From Corynebacterium kalidii (GTDB lineage Bacteria; Actinomycetota; Actinomycetes; Mycobacteriales; Mycobacteriaceae): 64,000 nucleotides of DNA. Every line of letters begins with the position of its first letter. Position 1 is the stretch's first letter. A model generated the notes under the pieces. It was not told where the DNA came from. It worked only from the letters and a program-made list of their open reading frames with translations, and did no database searches. The stretch lies in contig NZ_JALIEA010000012.1 in NCBI RefSeq assembly GCF_022869005.1, positions 414,108-478,107 of the forward strand, read 5' to 3'. The translations under genes and the position numbers were made by a program. Positions 18,776 to 27,871 of this stretch are shown here, in pieces.

Positions 18776-19786
18776 ATGCCGTTGACTCCCGCTGACGTTC
18801 ATAACGTGGCATTCAGCAAGCCGCCGATCGGCAAGCGTGGCTACAACGAGGACGAGGTCGACCAGTTCCTCGATCTCGTCGAAGACACGCTGGCCGAGCT
18901 CCAGGACGAGAACGACGATCTCCGGGGTCAGGTGGCGTCGGGTTCGTCCGCCGCCGCCCCGGTCGCCGCCCCCGCCTCGTCGGACGACTCCGCGTCCGCC
19001 GCGGAGCTCGACGAGGCCCGCGCCCGCGTCTCCGAGCTCGAGGCCGAGCTGAAGAAGGCCCAGGACGCGACCGCCGCCGCCGAGAAGCGCGCCGCCGCGG
19101 CCGAGGACAAGGCCGCAGCCGCCGAGAAGCGTGCGGAGGCCGCCTCGGCGCAGGCGTCCCAGGCTGCTCCGGCACAGGCCGCCACGGCTGACGCACCGCA
19201 GGAGTCGGGCACCGCCAACGCCGACACCCACATGCAGGCTGCACGCGTCCTGAGCATGGCGCAGGAGATGGCGGACCGGCTCACCGGTGACGCCAAGACC
19301 GAGTCGCAGGCGATGCTGGACGAGGCCCGCGACGAGTCGAACCGCACGCTGGAGGACGCGAACTCCAAGGCCACCGCCCAGCTGGCCGACGCGCAGAAGC
19401 GGTCGGAGAAGCAGCTGGCCGACGCCGACCAGAAGGCACGCAAGACCGTCGCCGAGGCCCAGCAGAAGGCCGACACCCTGGTCGCCGACGCCACGCAGAA
19501 GTCCGAGACCCTGATCTCCGACGCCACCGCCCAGTCCGAGGCGCAGGTCCGTGCGGCGCAGGAGAAGGCGGACGCGCTGCAGAAGGACGCCGAGCGCAAG
19601 CACACCGAGATCATGACCACGGTGAAGAAGCAGCAGACCGCGCTGGAGAGCCGTATCGAGGAACTGCGCACCTACGAGCGGGAGTACCGTACCCGCCTGA
19701 AGACGTTCCTGGAGTCCCAGCTGGAGGAGCTCAACAGCCGCAGCACCGCGGCCCCGAACTCCAACATCGACTTCGGCGAGAAGTAG
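18776..19786 (+). CDS. divIVA: Polar growth protein DivIVA (Wag31)
   Basis: Cytoplasmic scaffold marking cell poles and organising apical wall growth; essential in corynebacteria. The N-terminal DivIVA lipid-binding domain ([20 protein letters not shown], continuing through [16 protein letters not shown]) covers residues 1-50. An Ala/Ser-rich linker and alanine-rich coiled coil follow (75-125), then residues 166-275 consist of ten consecutive 11-residue repeats, each with alanine at position 8. A C-terminal coil ends at IDFGEK. 336 residues. It probably has its own promoter in the 163-bp gap after yggT. Confidence 0.97.
   Translation: MPLTPADVHNVAFSKPPIGKRGYNEDEVDQFLDLVEDTLAELQDENDDLRGQVASGSSAAAPVAAPASSDDSASAAELDEARARVSELEAELKKAQDATAAAEKRAAAAEDKAAAAEKRAEAASAQASQAAPAQAATADAPQESGTANADTHMQAARVLSMAQEMADRLTGDAKTESQAMLDEARDESNRTLEDANSKATAQLADAQKRSEKQLADADQKARKTVAEAQQKADTLVADATQKSETLISDATAQSEAQVRAAQEKADALQKDAERKHTEIMTTVKKQQTALESRIEELRTYEREYRTRLKTFLESQLEELNSRSTAAPNSNIDFGEK
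19271..19600 (+). repeat. Ten in-frame 33-bp (11-residue) units in divIVA
   Basis: Residues 166-275 divide into ten hendecads, for example [33 protein letters not shown] and [11 protein letters not shown]. Position 8 is Ala in all ten, position 7 is Asp/Glu in nine and position 5 is mostly Leu/Val/Ile. This is the pattern of an 11/3 coiled coil. Confidence 0.85.
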
Positions 19787-19825
19787 GCCACCGGTCGGCG
19801 ACCCGGGCGACGGAAGGCGGTAACC

Positions 19826-19984
19826 ATGCTCGCACTGTCGCTCCTGATGTCCCTCCTGGGGTTCCTCGCCCTGCTCGTCGCCCTCTACGTGGGGTCGACG
19901 CTGTGGGCCTGGATCTGTATCGGAGTCGCTGTCGTCGGGATCGTCGTCTTCGTCGTGGACCTGTTTCTCCACCGGCGACGATGA
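19826..19984 (+). CDS. Small two-helix membrane protein (52 residues)
   Basis: Begins ATG at 19826 with GGAAGGCGG upstream and stops at TGA 19982-19984. Residues 1-23 and 26-47 are strongly hydrophobic and the protein ends LHRRR, so it should cross the membrane twice with a basic cytoplasmic end. It lies 39 bp after divIVA on the same strand and probably shares its transcript. I do not recognise a named family. Its place next to divIVA makes a link to envelope growth possible but unproven. Confidence 0.7.
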   Translation: MLALSLLMSLLGFLALLVALYVGSTLWAWICIGVAVVGIVVFVVDLFLHRRR

Positions 19985-19988
19985 GGCG

Positions 19989-19994
19989 TATACT
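19989..19994 (+). promoter_or_regulatory. Probable -10 box of the ileS leader
   Basis: TATACT matches the TAnnnT consensus and would start transcription near 20001, giving a leader of about 270 nt that contains the T-box. No good -35 is visible, which is common in corynebacteria. Confidence 0.5.
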
Positions 19995-20008
19995 TCACCA
20001 GTGACCGG

Positions 20009-20033
20009 CCCCGCATCGCCGTGCGGGGTTTTT
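20009..20033 (+). terminator. Terminator-like hairpin upstream of the ileS T-box
   Basis: CCCCGCA (20009-20015) pairs with TGCGGGG (20022-20028) around a 6-nt loop and is followed by TTTTT. It can end the divIVA transcript. If transcription starts at about 20001 it would instead lie at the very 5' end of the ileS leader. Confidence 0.7.
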
Positions 20034-20040
20034 CACACGC

Positions 20041-20270
20041 ATCGATCCGGCCATCACCGGGGAGCGTTCCGGAAGAAAGGCACAGCCCCGTCCGCGGGGA
20101 GGCCCGGTAGACCCGGACGTGGTCGCGGCACGTCACAGCCGTAGGAACAAGTGGGATTTCCCGGCCCGGCGGTGTCGTCGGGGAGCCCAAGCGGGGTGGT
20201 ACCGCGTTGCCGTCAGCGGCGACGTCCCCGCGGACCGTGAGAAAGCACACGACCTTACGAGGAGTCCGCG
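20041..20270 (+). ncRNA. Translational T-box riboswitch (tRNA-Ile) controlling ileS
   Basis: The T-box core GGGGTGGTACCGCG is at 20193-20206, with the tRNA-CCA-pairing TGGT at 20197-20200. The antisequestrator GCGGGG (20191-20196) pairs with CCCCGC (20226-20231), with GCG/CGT continuing above the bulge. The alternative sequestrator CGCGGAC (20229-20235) pairs with GTCCGCG (20264-20270), closing on the ribosome binding site GAGGAG and the start codon. The two helices overlap at 20229-20231 and exclude each other. A short hairpin with the Ile codon ATC in its loop (20053-20055), followed by GGGGAGC and CCGGAAGAA, fits the actinobacterial ultrashort stem I type. No intrinsic terminator follows, so control is of translation. 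Confidence 0.9.
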
Positions 20271-23200
20271 ATGACCACCCCCGCCGGCGGCGCATACCCG
20301 CACACCGACATGTCGGACGGCACCAGTTCCTTCCCCGTGATGGAGAAGTCCGTCCTGGACTACTGGAAGCAGGACGGCACCTTCCAGGCCTCCCTCGACA
20401 ACCGCGAGGGGGCGCCGGAGTACATCTTCTACGACGGGCCCCCCTTCGCCAACGGCCTGCCCCACTACGGTCACCTGCTGACCGGTTACGTCAAGGACAT
20501 CGTCCCGCGGTACAAGACCATGCGCGGTTACCGCGTGCCCCGGGTCTTCGGCTGGGACACCCACGGTCTCCCGGCGGAGCTGGAGGCGGAGAAGCAGCTC
20601 GGCATCACCGACAAGGGTGAGATCGAGAAGATGGGTCTGGCGTCGTTCAACGACTACTGCGCCAAGTCGGTGCTGCGCTACACCGACGAGTGGAAGGCCT
20701 ATGTCACGCGGCAGGCGCGCTGGGTGGACTTCGACAACGGCTACAAGACGATGGACCTGTCGTACATGGAGTCCGTGATCTGGGCGTTCAAGGAGCTGTA
20801 CGACAAGGGGCTCATCTACCAGGGGTTCCGGGTGCTGCCGTACTCGTGGGCGGAGCACACTCCGCTGTCGAACCAGGAGACACGGCTGGACGACTCCTAC
20901 AAGATGCGGCAGGACCCGACGCTGACGGTGACCTTCCCGGTCACCGGCGCCCACCCGGGGACGGCCGCGGTGGAGACCCTGGCGGCGCACCCGGAACTCG
21001 CCGACGCGTCCGCACTCGCCTGGACGACCACGCCGTGGACCTTGCCGTCGAACCTGGCGTTGGCGGTCAATCCGGCGGTGACCTACAGCCTCGTGAAGGT
21101 CGCGGACGACGGTGCGGAGGCGATCGCCGGCCGCACCGTCCTGCTGGCCGCCGACCTGGTGGGCGCCTACGCCGCCGAGCTCGGGGAGTCCGCGGAGACC
21201 GTGGCGGAGTTCACCGGTGAACAGCTGGTGGGCCTGACCTACGAGCCGATCTTCGACTACTTCGCCGACCGGGTGGAGCTGGGGGACAAGCGGCCGTTCC
21301 GGGTGCTGGCCGCCGACTACGTCACCACCGAGGACGGTACCGGTGTGGTCCACCAGGCGCCGGCCTTCGGTGAGGACGACATGAACACCTGTAACGCCGC
21401 GGGTATCGACACCGTGGTGCCGGTGGACATGGACGGCAAGTTCACGTCCCTGGTGCCGGACTACCAGGGGCAGCTGGTGTTCGACGCGAACAAGGACATC
21501 ATCCGCGACCTCAAGGCCGCGGGCCGGGTGGTGCGTCACCAGACCATCGAGCACTCCTACCCGCACTCGTGGCGTTCGGGCGAGCCGTTGATCTACATGG
21601 CGCTGCCGAGTTGGTTCGTGTCCGTCTCGTCGTTCCGGGACCGGATGGTGGAGCTGAACCACGAGCAGATCGACTGGATCCCCGAGCATATCCGTGACGG
21701 GCAGTTCGGGAAGTGGCTCGAGGGCGCCCGTGACTGGAACATCTCGCGGTCGCGCTACTGGGGTTCGCCGATCCCGGTGTGGGTGTCGGACAACGACGAG
21801 TACCCGCGTGTGGACGTCTACGGGTCCCTCGACGAGCTGGAGGCGGACTTCGGTGTCCGTCCGGAGTCGTTGCACCGTCCCTACATCGACGAGCTGACGC
21901 GTCCGAACCCGGACGACCCGACGGGGCGGTCGACGATGCGTCGGGTGCCGGACGTGCTCGACGTGTGGTTCGACTCGGGCTCGATGCCGTTCGCCCAGGT
22001 GCACTACCCGTTCGAGAACAAGGAGTGGTTCGACTCCCACTCGCCGGCCGACTTCATCGTGGAGTACATCGGGCAGACCCGCGGCTGGTTCTACCTGCTG
22101 CACGTGCTGTCGACCGCGTTGTTCGACCGTCCGGCGTTCACGAAGGTGGTGTCCCACGGCATCGTGCTGGGCGACGACGGGCTGAAGATGTCGAAGTCTA
22201 AGGGGAACTACCCGGACGTCAACGAGGTCTTCGACCGGGACGGTTCCGACGCGATGCGGTGGTTCCTGATGAGTTCGCCGATCCTGCGGGGCGGGAACCT
22301 CATCGTCACCGAACAGGGGATCCGCGAGGGCGTGCGTCAGGCGATGCTGCCGATGTGGAACGCCTACTCCTTCCTGCGCCTGTACGCGCACACGCCGGCC
22401 CAGCGGGACGTGTCCTCGACGAACGTGCTGGACAGGTACATCCTGGCGAAGCTGCATGACGCCGTCGCCGCGGTCACCGAGGCCCTGGACGCCACGGACA
22501 TCGCCACCGCCACCGACGAGATCCGCCAGTTCTGCGACGTCCTCACCAACTGGTACGTCCGCCGGTCACGTGACCGTTTCTGGGCGGGTGACTCCGGCGA
22601 GGACGGTCACCCGGAGGCGTTCAACACCCTGTACACCGTGTTGGAGACGTTGTGCCGGATCGCGGCCCCGTTGCTGCCGATGACCACCGAGGTCATCTGG
22701 CGGGGGCTGACGGGTGAGCGTTCGGTCCACCTCACCGACTGGCCGTCGGCCGACGACCTGCCGGCGGACGACGCACTGGTCGCGTCCATGGACGCGGTGC
22801 GTGCCGTGTGCTCGGCGACGTCGTCCCTGCGGAAGGCGCACAAGCTGCGTAACCGTCTGCCGCTGCCGGGGCTGACGGTCGCGGTGCCGGACTCCGGTGC
22901 GCTGGAGGACTTCACCTCGATCATCCGCGACGAGGTCAATGTCAAGGACGTGACGCTGACCGACGACGTGTCGTCCGTGGGACGCTTCGACGTGGTGGTC
23001 AACGCCAGGGTCGCAGGTCCGCGTCTGGGCAAGGACGTCCAGAAGGTGATCAAGGCCGTCAAGACCGGAAACTACACCGTGGCGGACGACGGGACCGTCA
23101 CCGCTGACGGCATCGCGCTCGTCGACGGTGAGTTCAGCCGGAAGCTCGTGGCCGTGGACCCGGAGAACACCGCGGAGATCCCCGGTGAGGACGGTCTGGT

Positions 23201-23477
23201 CGTGCTCGATACCACGGTGACCCCCGAGCTCGAGGCGGAGGGCTGGGCCGCGGACCGTGTCCGTGGCGTGCAGGACGCCCGGAAGGCCTCTGGGTTCGAC
23301 GTCTCGGACCGGATCGCCTTGACACTGTCCGTCCCGGCGGACCGCAAGGCGTGGGCCGACGAGCACATCGGGACGATCGCCGGTGAAGTGCTGGCGACCT
23401 CGGTGACCGTCGTGGTCGGCGAGACCCTGACCCACGATGTCGGGGACGGGGCCACCGCGGACGTCGCGAAGGTGTAG
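20271..23477 (+). CDS. ileS: Isoleucyl-tRNA synthetase, type 2 (eukaryote-like)
   Basis: Charges tRNA-Ile with isoleucine and edits mischarged valine. The class I motifs are HYGH (65-68, within [13 protein letters not shown]) and KMSKS (639-643). The CP1 editing domain holds the TTTPW-type motif ([14 protein letters not shown]). The length of 1068 residues and the HYGH form of the signature place it in the type 2 clade shared with mycobacteria and eukaryotic cytosol; bacterial type 1 enzymes are about 930 residues. Type 2 enzymes are naturally insensitive to mupirocin. Preceded by a T-box and followed by a strong terminator. Confidence 0.96.
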   Translation: MTTPAGGAYPHTDMSDGTSSFPVMEKSVLDYWKQDGTFQASLDNREGAPEYIFYDGPPFANGLPHYGHLLTGYVKDIVPRYKTMRGYRVPRVFGWDTHGLPAELEAEKQLGITDKGEIEKMGLASFNDYCAKSVLRYTDEWKAYVTRQARWVDFDNGYKTMDLSYMESVIWAFKELYDKGLIYQGFRVLPYSWAEHTPLSNQETRLDDSYKMRQDPTLTVTFPVTGAHPGTAAVETLAAHPELADASALAWTTTPWTLPSNLALAVNPAVTYSLVKVADDGAEAIAGRTVLLAADLVGAYAAELGESAETVAEFTGEQLVGLTYEPIFDYFADRVELGDKRPFRVLAADYVTTEDGTGVVHQAPAFGEDDMNTCNAAGIDTVVPVDMDGKFTSLVPDYQGQLVFDANKDIIRDLKAAGRVVRHQTIEHSYPHSWRSGEPLIYMALPSWFVSVSSFRDRMVELNHEQIDWIPEHIRDGQFGKWLEGARDWNISRSRYWGSPIPVWVSDNDEYPRVDVYGSLDELEADFGVRPESLHRPYIDELTRPNPDDPTGRSTMRRVPDVLDVWFDSGSMPFAQVHYPFENKEWFDSHSPADFIVEYIGQTRGWFYLLHVLSTALFDRPAFTKVVSHGIVLGDDGLKMSKSKGNYPDVNEVFDRDGSDAMRWFLMSSPILRGGNLIVTEQGIREGVRQAMLPMWNAYSFLRLYAHTPAQRDVSSTNVLDRYILAKLHDAVAAVTEALDATDIATATDEIRQFCDVLTNWYVRRSRDRFWAGDSGEDGHPEAFNTLYTVLETLCRIAAPLLPMTTEVIWRGLTGERSVHLTDWPSADDLPADDALVASMDAVRAVCSATSSLRKAHKLRNRLPLPGLTVAVPDSGALEDFTSIIRDEVNVKDVTLTDDVSSVGRFDVVVNARVAGPRLGKDVQKVIKAVKTGNYTVADDGTVTADGIALVDGEFSRKLVAVDPENTAEIPGEDGLVVLDTTVTPELEAEGWAADRVRGVQDARKASGFDVSDRIALTLSVPADRKAWADEHIGTIAGEVLATSVTVVVGETLTHDVGDGATADVAKV

Positions 23478-23488
23478 GTTCCCACCGA

Positions 23489-23526
23489 CCCCGGACGGCC
23501 ACCTGTGGTGGCCGTCCGGGGTTTTT
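23489..23526 (+). terminator. Rho-independent terminator after ileS
   Basis: A perfect 15-bp stem (23489-23503 with 23507-23521), loop TGT and a TTTTT tail, starting 12 bp after the ileS stop. The strongest terminator in the window. Confidence 0.95.
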
Positions 23527-23607
23527 GCCGTCCTTGACCATCGAACAGGAGTTCGGTACCGTGGGGGTCGTAACGAGGGATATGGTGGCCACGGTGAGGG
23601 GAATGGC

Positions 23608-24924
23608 ATGGTGCAGGGTGGAGTGGATCTCGGTTTTATCGAACGGGACTTCGAGGAGCTGTACTTCGACTGCGACGTCGAGTACGTCGAGGAGAACCTG
23701 GACGAGCCATGTTGGGCCGTGAGCGCGCAGGAGGTGATGTACAGCGCGAAGAGGCAGGTCAACGTCCTCGAACTCGACATCGCGCGGGAGGCCACGCCGT
23801 CGCCCACGGACGAGGTGTCGCGCCACGCCAGGAAACTGTCGGTCGGCCTGGGGGTCTCGAAGGGCAAGGCGTTGGCCTACTGCGACATCGGTACGATGCT
23901 CTCCCGGATGCCGGCGTTGGCGCTCGCACTCCAGGGCGGTGCGTTCTCCTTCGACCATCTCCGGGCGCTCGCGGACTCCGTCGTCGCGGTGGATGACGCA
24001 CACGTGGCCGAGGTCGAGAGTGGCGTCGTGTCGTTGGTGACGCCGACGACGCCCCGCCAGGTCGTGCCCGGGGTCGTCACACTACGTCGGCTGGTGCAGC
24101 AGGTGGTTGCCGAGGTCCAGCCGTCGGCACGGCCGATCGACCCGGAGGGGCAGGGTGAGCCGCCGCCACCGGAGGCGCAGCTCGACTTCAGCGTGGACAC
24201 CCGGGCGGACGCGGCGACGACGTTCCGCGTCACCGTCCCGACGGATGAGGGGATAGGCATGATCCGGATCATCGACGCCGTCGCCGCGGCGCGGGGATGC
24301 AGCAGGTCGCGTGCGCTGGTGGATTTGGTGCACGGACGGGCCGGCGACGTCTCCGTCACGCTGAACTGCTACCGGAATCTCGACGACGGTCGGATGCACC
24401 TGGAGAGCACCTGGTTGCACGAGGTGGCCACCGAGCGGTGGATGGCCCGCGTCACCGAACTCTGCGTGGCCGGGCACAGCGAGGTCTCCGGCTACACCCC
24501 GTCGGCACACCAGCGGGCGACGGACGCCGGGCGCGACGGTACGTGCAGGTTCCCGGGCTGCGACAGCCCCGCGGCGACCGCACAGCTCGACCACGTCACA
24601 CGGTGGGACGGGGAGGACGACGGGGGAGGGAAGACCGCGACCTGGTCGATGCACTCGCTGTGTCCCGGATGCCACAGCCTCAAGACACGTGGCCTGTACG
24701 ACGTCACCCTCAACCCGGACGGTTCGGACTGGTGGACCAGTGTGGAGGACGGACACGTCTACGTGTCGACTCCGACCGGGCCGCTGGCGGACGCTGTCCT
24801 GGATTTCGACACGCGCCTGCACCGGAAGGTCCGCACCCTGGCGCGGCACAACGAGGCCAGGATGCGGTGGATCGCCGAGATCGAGGCGGCCGCGGAGGAG
24901 GCGCAGAAGCTGGTGCCGTTTTGA
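23608..24924 (+). CDS. DUF222/HNH endonuclease family protein
   Basis: 438-residue member of the actinobacterial DUF222-HNH family. An N-terminal helical DUF222 region (about 45-290) is followed by a C-terminal HNH site: CRFPGC (near 312), LDHVTRWD and HSLCPGCHSLKT, with the Cys pairs for a structural Zn and the DH catalytic pair. The ATG at 23608 has GGTGAGGGG upstream. The family is very common and often multi-copy in corynebacteria and mycobacteria; no substrate is established. It stands alone between ileS and dinB without terminal repeats, so I see no sign of a recent mobile element. Confidence 0.85.
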   Translation: MVQGGVDLGFIERDFEELYFDCDVEYVEENLDEPCWAVSAQEVMYSAKRQVNVLELDIAREATPSPTDEVSRHARKLSVGLGVSKGKALAYCDIGTMLSRMPALALALQGGAFSFDHLRALADSVVAVDDAHVAEVESGVVSLVTPTTPRQVVPGVVTLRRLVQQVVAEVQPSARPIDPEGQGEPPPPEAQLDFSVDTRADAATTFRVTVPTDEGIGMIRIIDAVAAARGCSRSRALVDLVHGRAGDVSVTLNCYRNLDDGRMHLESTWLHEVATERWMARVTELCVAGHSEVSGYTPSAHQRATDAGRDGTCRFPGCDSPAATAQLDHVTRWDGEDDGGGKTATWSMHSLCPGCHSLKTRGLYDVTLNPDGSDWWTSVEDGHVYVSTPTGPLADAVLDFDTRLHRKVRTLARHNEARMRWIAEIEAAAEEAQKLVPF

Positions 24925-24946
24925 GGGTGGCGGACCGTACCCTGCC

Positions 24947-24952
24947 TAGAAT
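24947..24952 (+). promoter_or_regulatory. -10 box of leaderless dinB transcript
   Basis: TAGAAT ends 7 nt before the ATG of dinB, and no ribosome binding site is present, so transcription likely starts at or next to the start codon. Confidence 0.65.
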
Positions 24953-24959
24953 CGGGGAC

Positions 24960-26285
24960 ATGAACACCACGCAGCGCTGGGTGGTCCACCTCGACATGGA
25001 CGCGTTCTTCGCCTCTGTCGAGCAGTTGACCAGGCCCACCATCGCCGGGCGCCCGGTGCTGGTGGGAGGTGCCTCTGGTCGTGGTGTCGTGGCGGGCGCG
25101 TCCTACGAGGCCCGGGTGTACGGGGCACGTTCGGCGATGCCGATGCACCAGGCGGTGCGGCTCTGCCGGGGGAAGGCTGTCGTCGTGACACCCCGGTTCG
25201 TCGTGTACTCCGCGGTGTCGGCACAGGTATTCGAACTCCTGGGGCGGGAAGGTGACACTGTCGAGCAGCTGAGCGTCGACGAAGGGTTCGTCGAACCCGG
25301 CGTGTTGGCGGGGGCGGGCTCCGCCGAGGTCGAACGGTGGGCACGTGACCTCCAGGAGACGGTGGACCGCGAGGTCGGGTTGCCGTGCTCCATCGGTGTG
25401 GCGTCCACCAAGCTCGATGCGAAGATGGCCTCGGACCTGGCCAAGCCACACGGGGTCACGGTCGTGGGACGTGACCGTCGTCAGGAGGTGTTCGGACCTC
25501 GTCCGGTCGGGGAGCTGTGGGGCATCGGCCCGGTCGCGCAGCACAAACTGGCCGAGGTCGGTGTGACGACGATCGGGGACTTCACCGCCATGGACGACGT
25601 CGACGTGAAGGGACTGCTGGGTTCGGTCGGCCTGCAGGTCCTGGGGTACGCCCGGGGCCGGGACTCCCGGACGGTGGCACCGCGTGCGCGTGCGAAACAG
25701 GTGTCCGCGGAGCGCACCCTCGATTCGGATGCGACGACGACCGCCGAGGTCGACCCCGTGCTGGTGCGGGCCGCCGGTGCCGCGAGGAAACGCCTGCTCG
25801 GTGATGGTCGTGCGGCGAGGACGGTGACCGTGAAGACCCGCACCGCCGATTTCAAGGCGCACACCCGGTCCACGACCCTGGCCACCCCGACCGACGACCT
25901 CGACGAGATCATCGCGGCGGCCCGGTCCGTCGTCCCGCGCCCGGAGGTTTCCGGTGTGGTCCGGTTGGTGGGGGTGAGCCTCTCCGGGCTCACGGAGGAG
26001 CGACAGGCCGTCCTCTTCCCGGAGCCGGGGGTGGAGGCGGTCAGGGCGGTCGAGACGGCGGCCCCGGAAACCGCCGAGACCGCCGAGACCGACCACCGCG
26101 TCGACTGGCGCCCGACCGCGGACGTCCACCACGAGGTCTTCGGCCACGGCTGGGTCCAGGGCACGGGTGCCGGCGTGGTCAGTGTGAGGTTCGAGTCGCG
26201 GTCGACAGGCCCGGGACGTGCCCGGACACTGGACATCGACGACCCGGCGCTGCGGCCGGCGGACCCGTTGGACAGTCTCCGCTGA
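24960..26285 (+). CDS. dinB: DNA polymerase IV (Y-family)
   Basis: Error-prone translesion polymerase. The catalytic carboxylates are Asp12 (in HLDMDAFFASVE) and Asp107-Glu108 (in QLSVDEGF). Fingers and palm (CSIGVASTKLDAKMASDLAKP), the helix-hairpin-helix thumb (GELWGIGPVAQHKL) and a little-finger domain follow in order. 441 residues. The start at 24960 fits the family N-terminus and a leaderless promoter. No SOS-type box is seen nearby. The last ~60 residues (from about 365) are a family-atypical extension. Confidence 0.94.
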   Translation: MNTTQRWVVHLDMDAFFASVEQLTRPTIAGRPVLVGGASGRGVVAGASYEARVYGARSAMPMHQAVRLCRGKAVVVTPRFVVYSAVSAQVFELLGREGDTVEQLSVDEGFVEPGVLAGAGSAEVERWARDLQETVDREVGLPCSIGVASTKLDAKMASDLAKPHGVTVVGRDRRQEVFGPRPVGELWGIGPVAQHKLAEVGVTTIGDFTAMDDVDVKGLLGSVGLQVLGYARGRDSRTVAPRARAKQVSAERTLDSDATTTAEVDPVLVRAAGAARKRLLGDGRAARTVTVKTRTADFKAHTRSTTLATPTDDLDEIIAAARSVVPRPEVSGVVRLVGVSLSGLTEERQAVLFPEPGVEAVRAVETAAPETAETAETDHRVDWRPTADVHHEVFGHGWVQGTGAGVVSVRFESRSTGPGRARTLDIDDPALRPADPLDSLR

Positions 26286-26303
26286 GCCGGGGACGGGTAC
26301 GTG

Positions 26304-27188
26304 TCACCGGCGGGCCCGCTGGACCGCGAGCTGGCACAGCAGCTCCATCCTGGCCTGCGGCGGGGTGAGCTGGCCTGCGGAACGGATCCCGGCACGGGCG
26401 AGGCTGCGTCCGCCGCCGGCGCCGCCGTAGACCAGGTTGACGCCGCCGGCGGGCACACGGCTGGCCACGACCACGGGGATCCCCGCCGCCAGTGCATCGG
26501 TGACCCCGTCGGCCAGGACACCGACGTTCCCGGAACCGAAGGCGGCGACGACGATCCCGTCGGCACCGGAGTCCAGCGCGGACCGGACAGCGTCGGGGTC
26601 CGCGCCCTGGTAGGCGGCGACGATGTCGACCCGCAGGCCGGCCAGCGGCACCGGTGACGAGGCGAGGACGGTGGGACGCGCGAGGTCGGGGGCGTCGAAC
26701 GCGGCGTCGGCGGTCGTGTGGACCTTACGGACCCCGTACGCGGGTAGGGTCCGCCCGCCGAAGACGACACTGGGGGACACCACCTGCTGTGCCGCGGCCA
26801 CGGCGTCCCGGAGGTTCGCCGGTCCGTCGGGTGCCGGGTCGTCCGCGGGGCGCTGGGCGCCGGTCAGCACGACGGGGCCGCCGACCAGCCGGTCGACGGC
26901 CATCGCGGTCTCCTCCATGGAGTCGGTGCCGTGGGTGACGACGACCGGCCCGGTGCCCCGGGCGTCGTGGATCTCGGCGAGCAGGCCGTCGAGGTCGGCG
27001 AGGTCCATCGTGGAGGAGTCGAGGCGCAGGACGTCCCGGGCTTTCACGGACGACGGGGGCAGCCCGGCGTCGTCGAGGAGTGCGGTGATGCCACGGGTCG
27101 GCACGAGGTCACCGTCGGCGTCGGAGGTGCACGAGATGGTGCCGCCGGTGGCGAGCACGGTGGGGGTGTCAGCAGTCGAGTCGGTCAC
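26304..27188 (-). CDS. ansA: L-asparaginase
   Basis: Hydrolyses L-asparagine to aspartate and ammonia. Both active-site threonines are present: in ATGGTIS near the N-terminus and in HGTDSMEET about 70 residues later, with Asp of the TD pair. I chose GTG 27188 (294 residues) because a TAGCCT -10 ends 8 nt upstream; a TTG at 27197 would add three residues but overlaps that box. No signal peptide, so it should be cytoplasmic. Convergent with dinB and divergent from a lipoprotein gene across a palindromic promoter. Confidence 0.93.
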   Translation of the reverse strand: MTDSTADTPTVLATGGTISCTSDADGDLVPTRGITALLDDAGLPPSSVKARDVLRLDSSTMDLADLDGLLAEIHDARGTGPVVVTHGTDSMEETAMAVDRLVGGPVVLTGAQRPADDPAPDGPANLRDAVAAAQQVVSPSVVFGGRTLPAYGVRKVHTTADAAFDAPDLARPTVLASSPVPLAGLRVDIVAAYQGADPDAVRSALDSGADGIVVAAFGSGNVGVLADGVTDALAAGIPVVVASRVPAGGVNLVYGGAGGGRSLARAGIRSAGQLTPPQARMELLCQLAVQRARR

Positions 27189-27196
27189 GGATTTCA

Positions 27197-27223
27197 AGGC
27201 TACCGTCCGATCGACGGTAGACT
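27197..27223. promoter_or_regulatory. Divergent ansA / lipoprotein promoters spanned by a palindrome
   Basis: The arms CTACCGTC (27200-27207) and GACGGTAG (27213-27220) are perfectly inverted around CGATC. The minus-strand -10 TAGCCT (27202-27197) and plus-strand -10 TAGACT (27218-27223) each begin with the TAG at the outer end of an arm. A dimeric regulator bound here would cover both -10 boxes. Confidence 0.6.
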
Positions 27224-27268
27224 CTCGTCATCCGTAGTACATTCATCCGCAGAAGGAGTCTCGTCACA

Positions 27269-27871
27269 GTGAGATCATTGAAGCGAACCCGTGCCATCGC
27301 CGCCGCCGTCGCCATTACCGCCGGGCTGTCCGTGACCGCCTGTTCCTCGGACGACGAGGGCGGCGACACCGCCGCCGAGACCACAGCCCAGCAGACGACG
27401 GAGCAGACGCCGATGCCCACGGCCCAGGAACTCGGTGAGATCCTGGCCCGTGCCATGGACCCGGGCGTCCCGGCGCCGGAGAAGGCCGACACCGTGGAGA
27501 ACGGCGAGGAGGCGGTGGAGCTCTTCGACGTGATGATGCAGTCGCAGCAGGAGTCCGGTGCGACGTTCGAGGTCGTCGACCCGGTTCTCCCCGGTATCAC
27601 CCCGCAGGAGGTCATGGCGACCATGAACCTCCTGCAGCCGGACGAGGAGCCGGTGCGGATGGACGGCGTGAAGTTCGTCAACGACAACGGCCAGTGGAAG
27701 CTGTCCCAGGAATGGGCCTGCACCCTGGTCAGTAACGTCGCCCCGGACCAGGTCCCGGAGACCTGTGCCCCGTTCCTGGGCGACGCTCCGGCCCCCGCTC
27801 CCGAGGGCGAGGCGCCTGCCCCGGCCCCGGCTCCGGAGGGTGAGGCCCCGGCCCCGGCGCCCGCTTCCTAG
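27269..27871 (+). CDS. Secreted lipoprotein, Mtb12-like
   Basis: GTG start with AGAAGGAG upstream. A signal sequence ends in the lipobox VTAC (Cys at residue 25), so it should be lipid-anchored outside the membrane. A Thr/Gln-rich linker leads into a domain (about 48-165) with the pattern of the actinobacterial low-molecular-weight antigen Mtb12/CFP-2 group (PTAQELGEILARAMDPGVP ... NGQWKLS). The C-terminus is a duplicated proline/alanine segment (PAPEGEAPAPAP twice). The family assignment rests on pattern only. Its stop codon overlaps that of the convergent gene. Confidence 0.8.
   Translation: MRSLKRTRAIAAAVAITAGLSVTACSSDDEGGDTAAETTAQQTTEQTPMPTAQELGEILARAMDPGVPAPEKADTVENGEEAVELFDVMMQSQQESGATFEVVDPVLPGITPQEVMATMNLLQPDEEPVRMDGVKFVNDNGQWKLSQEWACTLVSNVAPDQVPETCAPFLGDAPAPAPEGEAPAPAPAPEGEAPAPAPAS

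Noticed and set aside
23608..24924. HNH gene as part of a mobile intron or insertion element
   Set aside because: No flanking direct or inverted repeats, no intron core, and the DUF222-HNH family is ordinary chromosomal content in corynebacteria.
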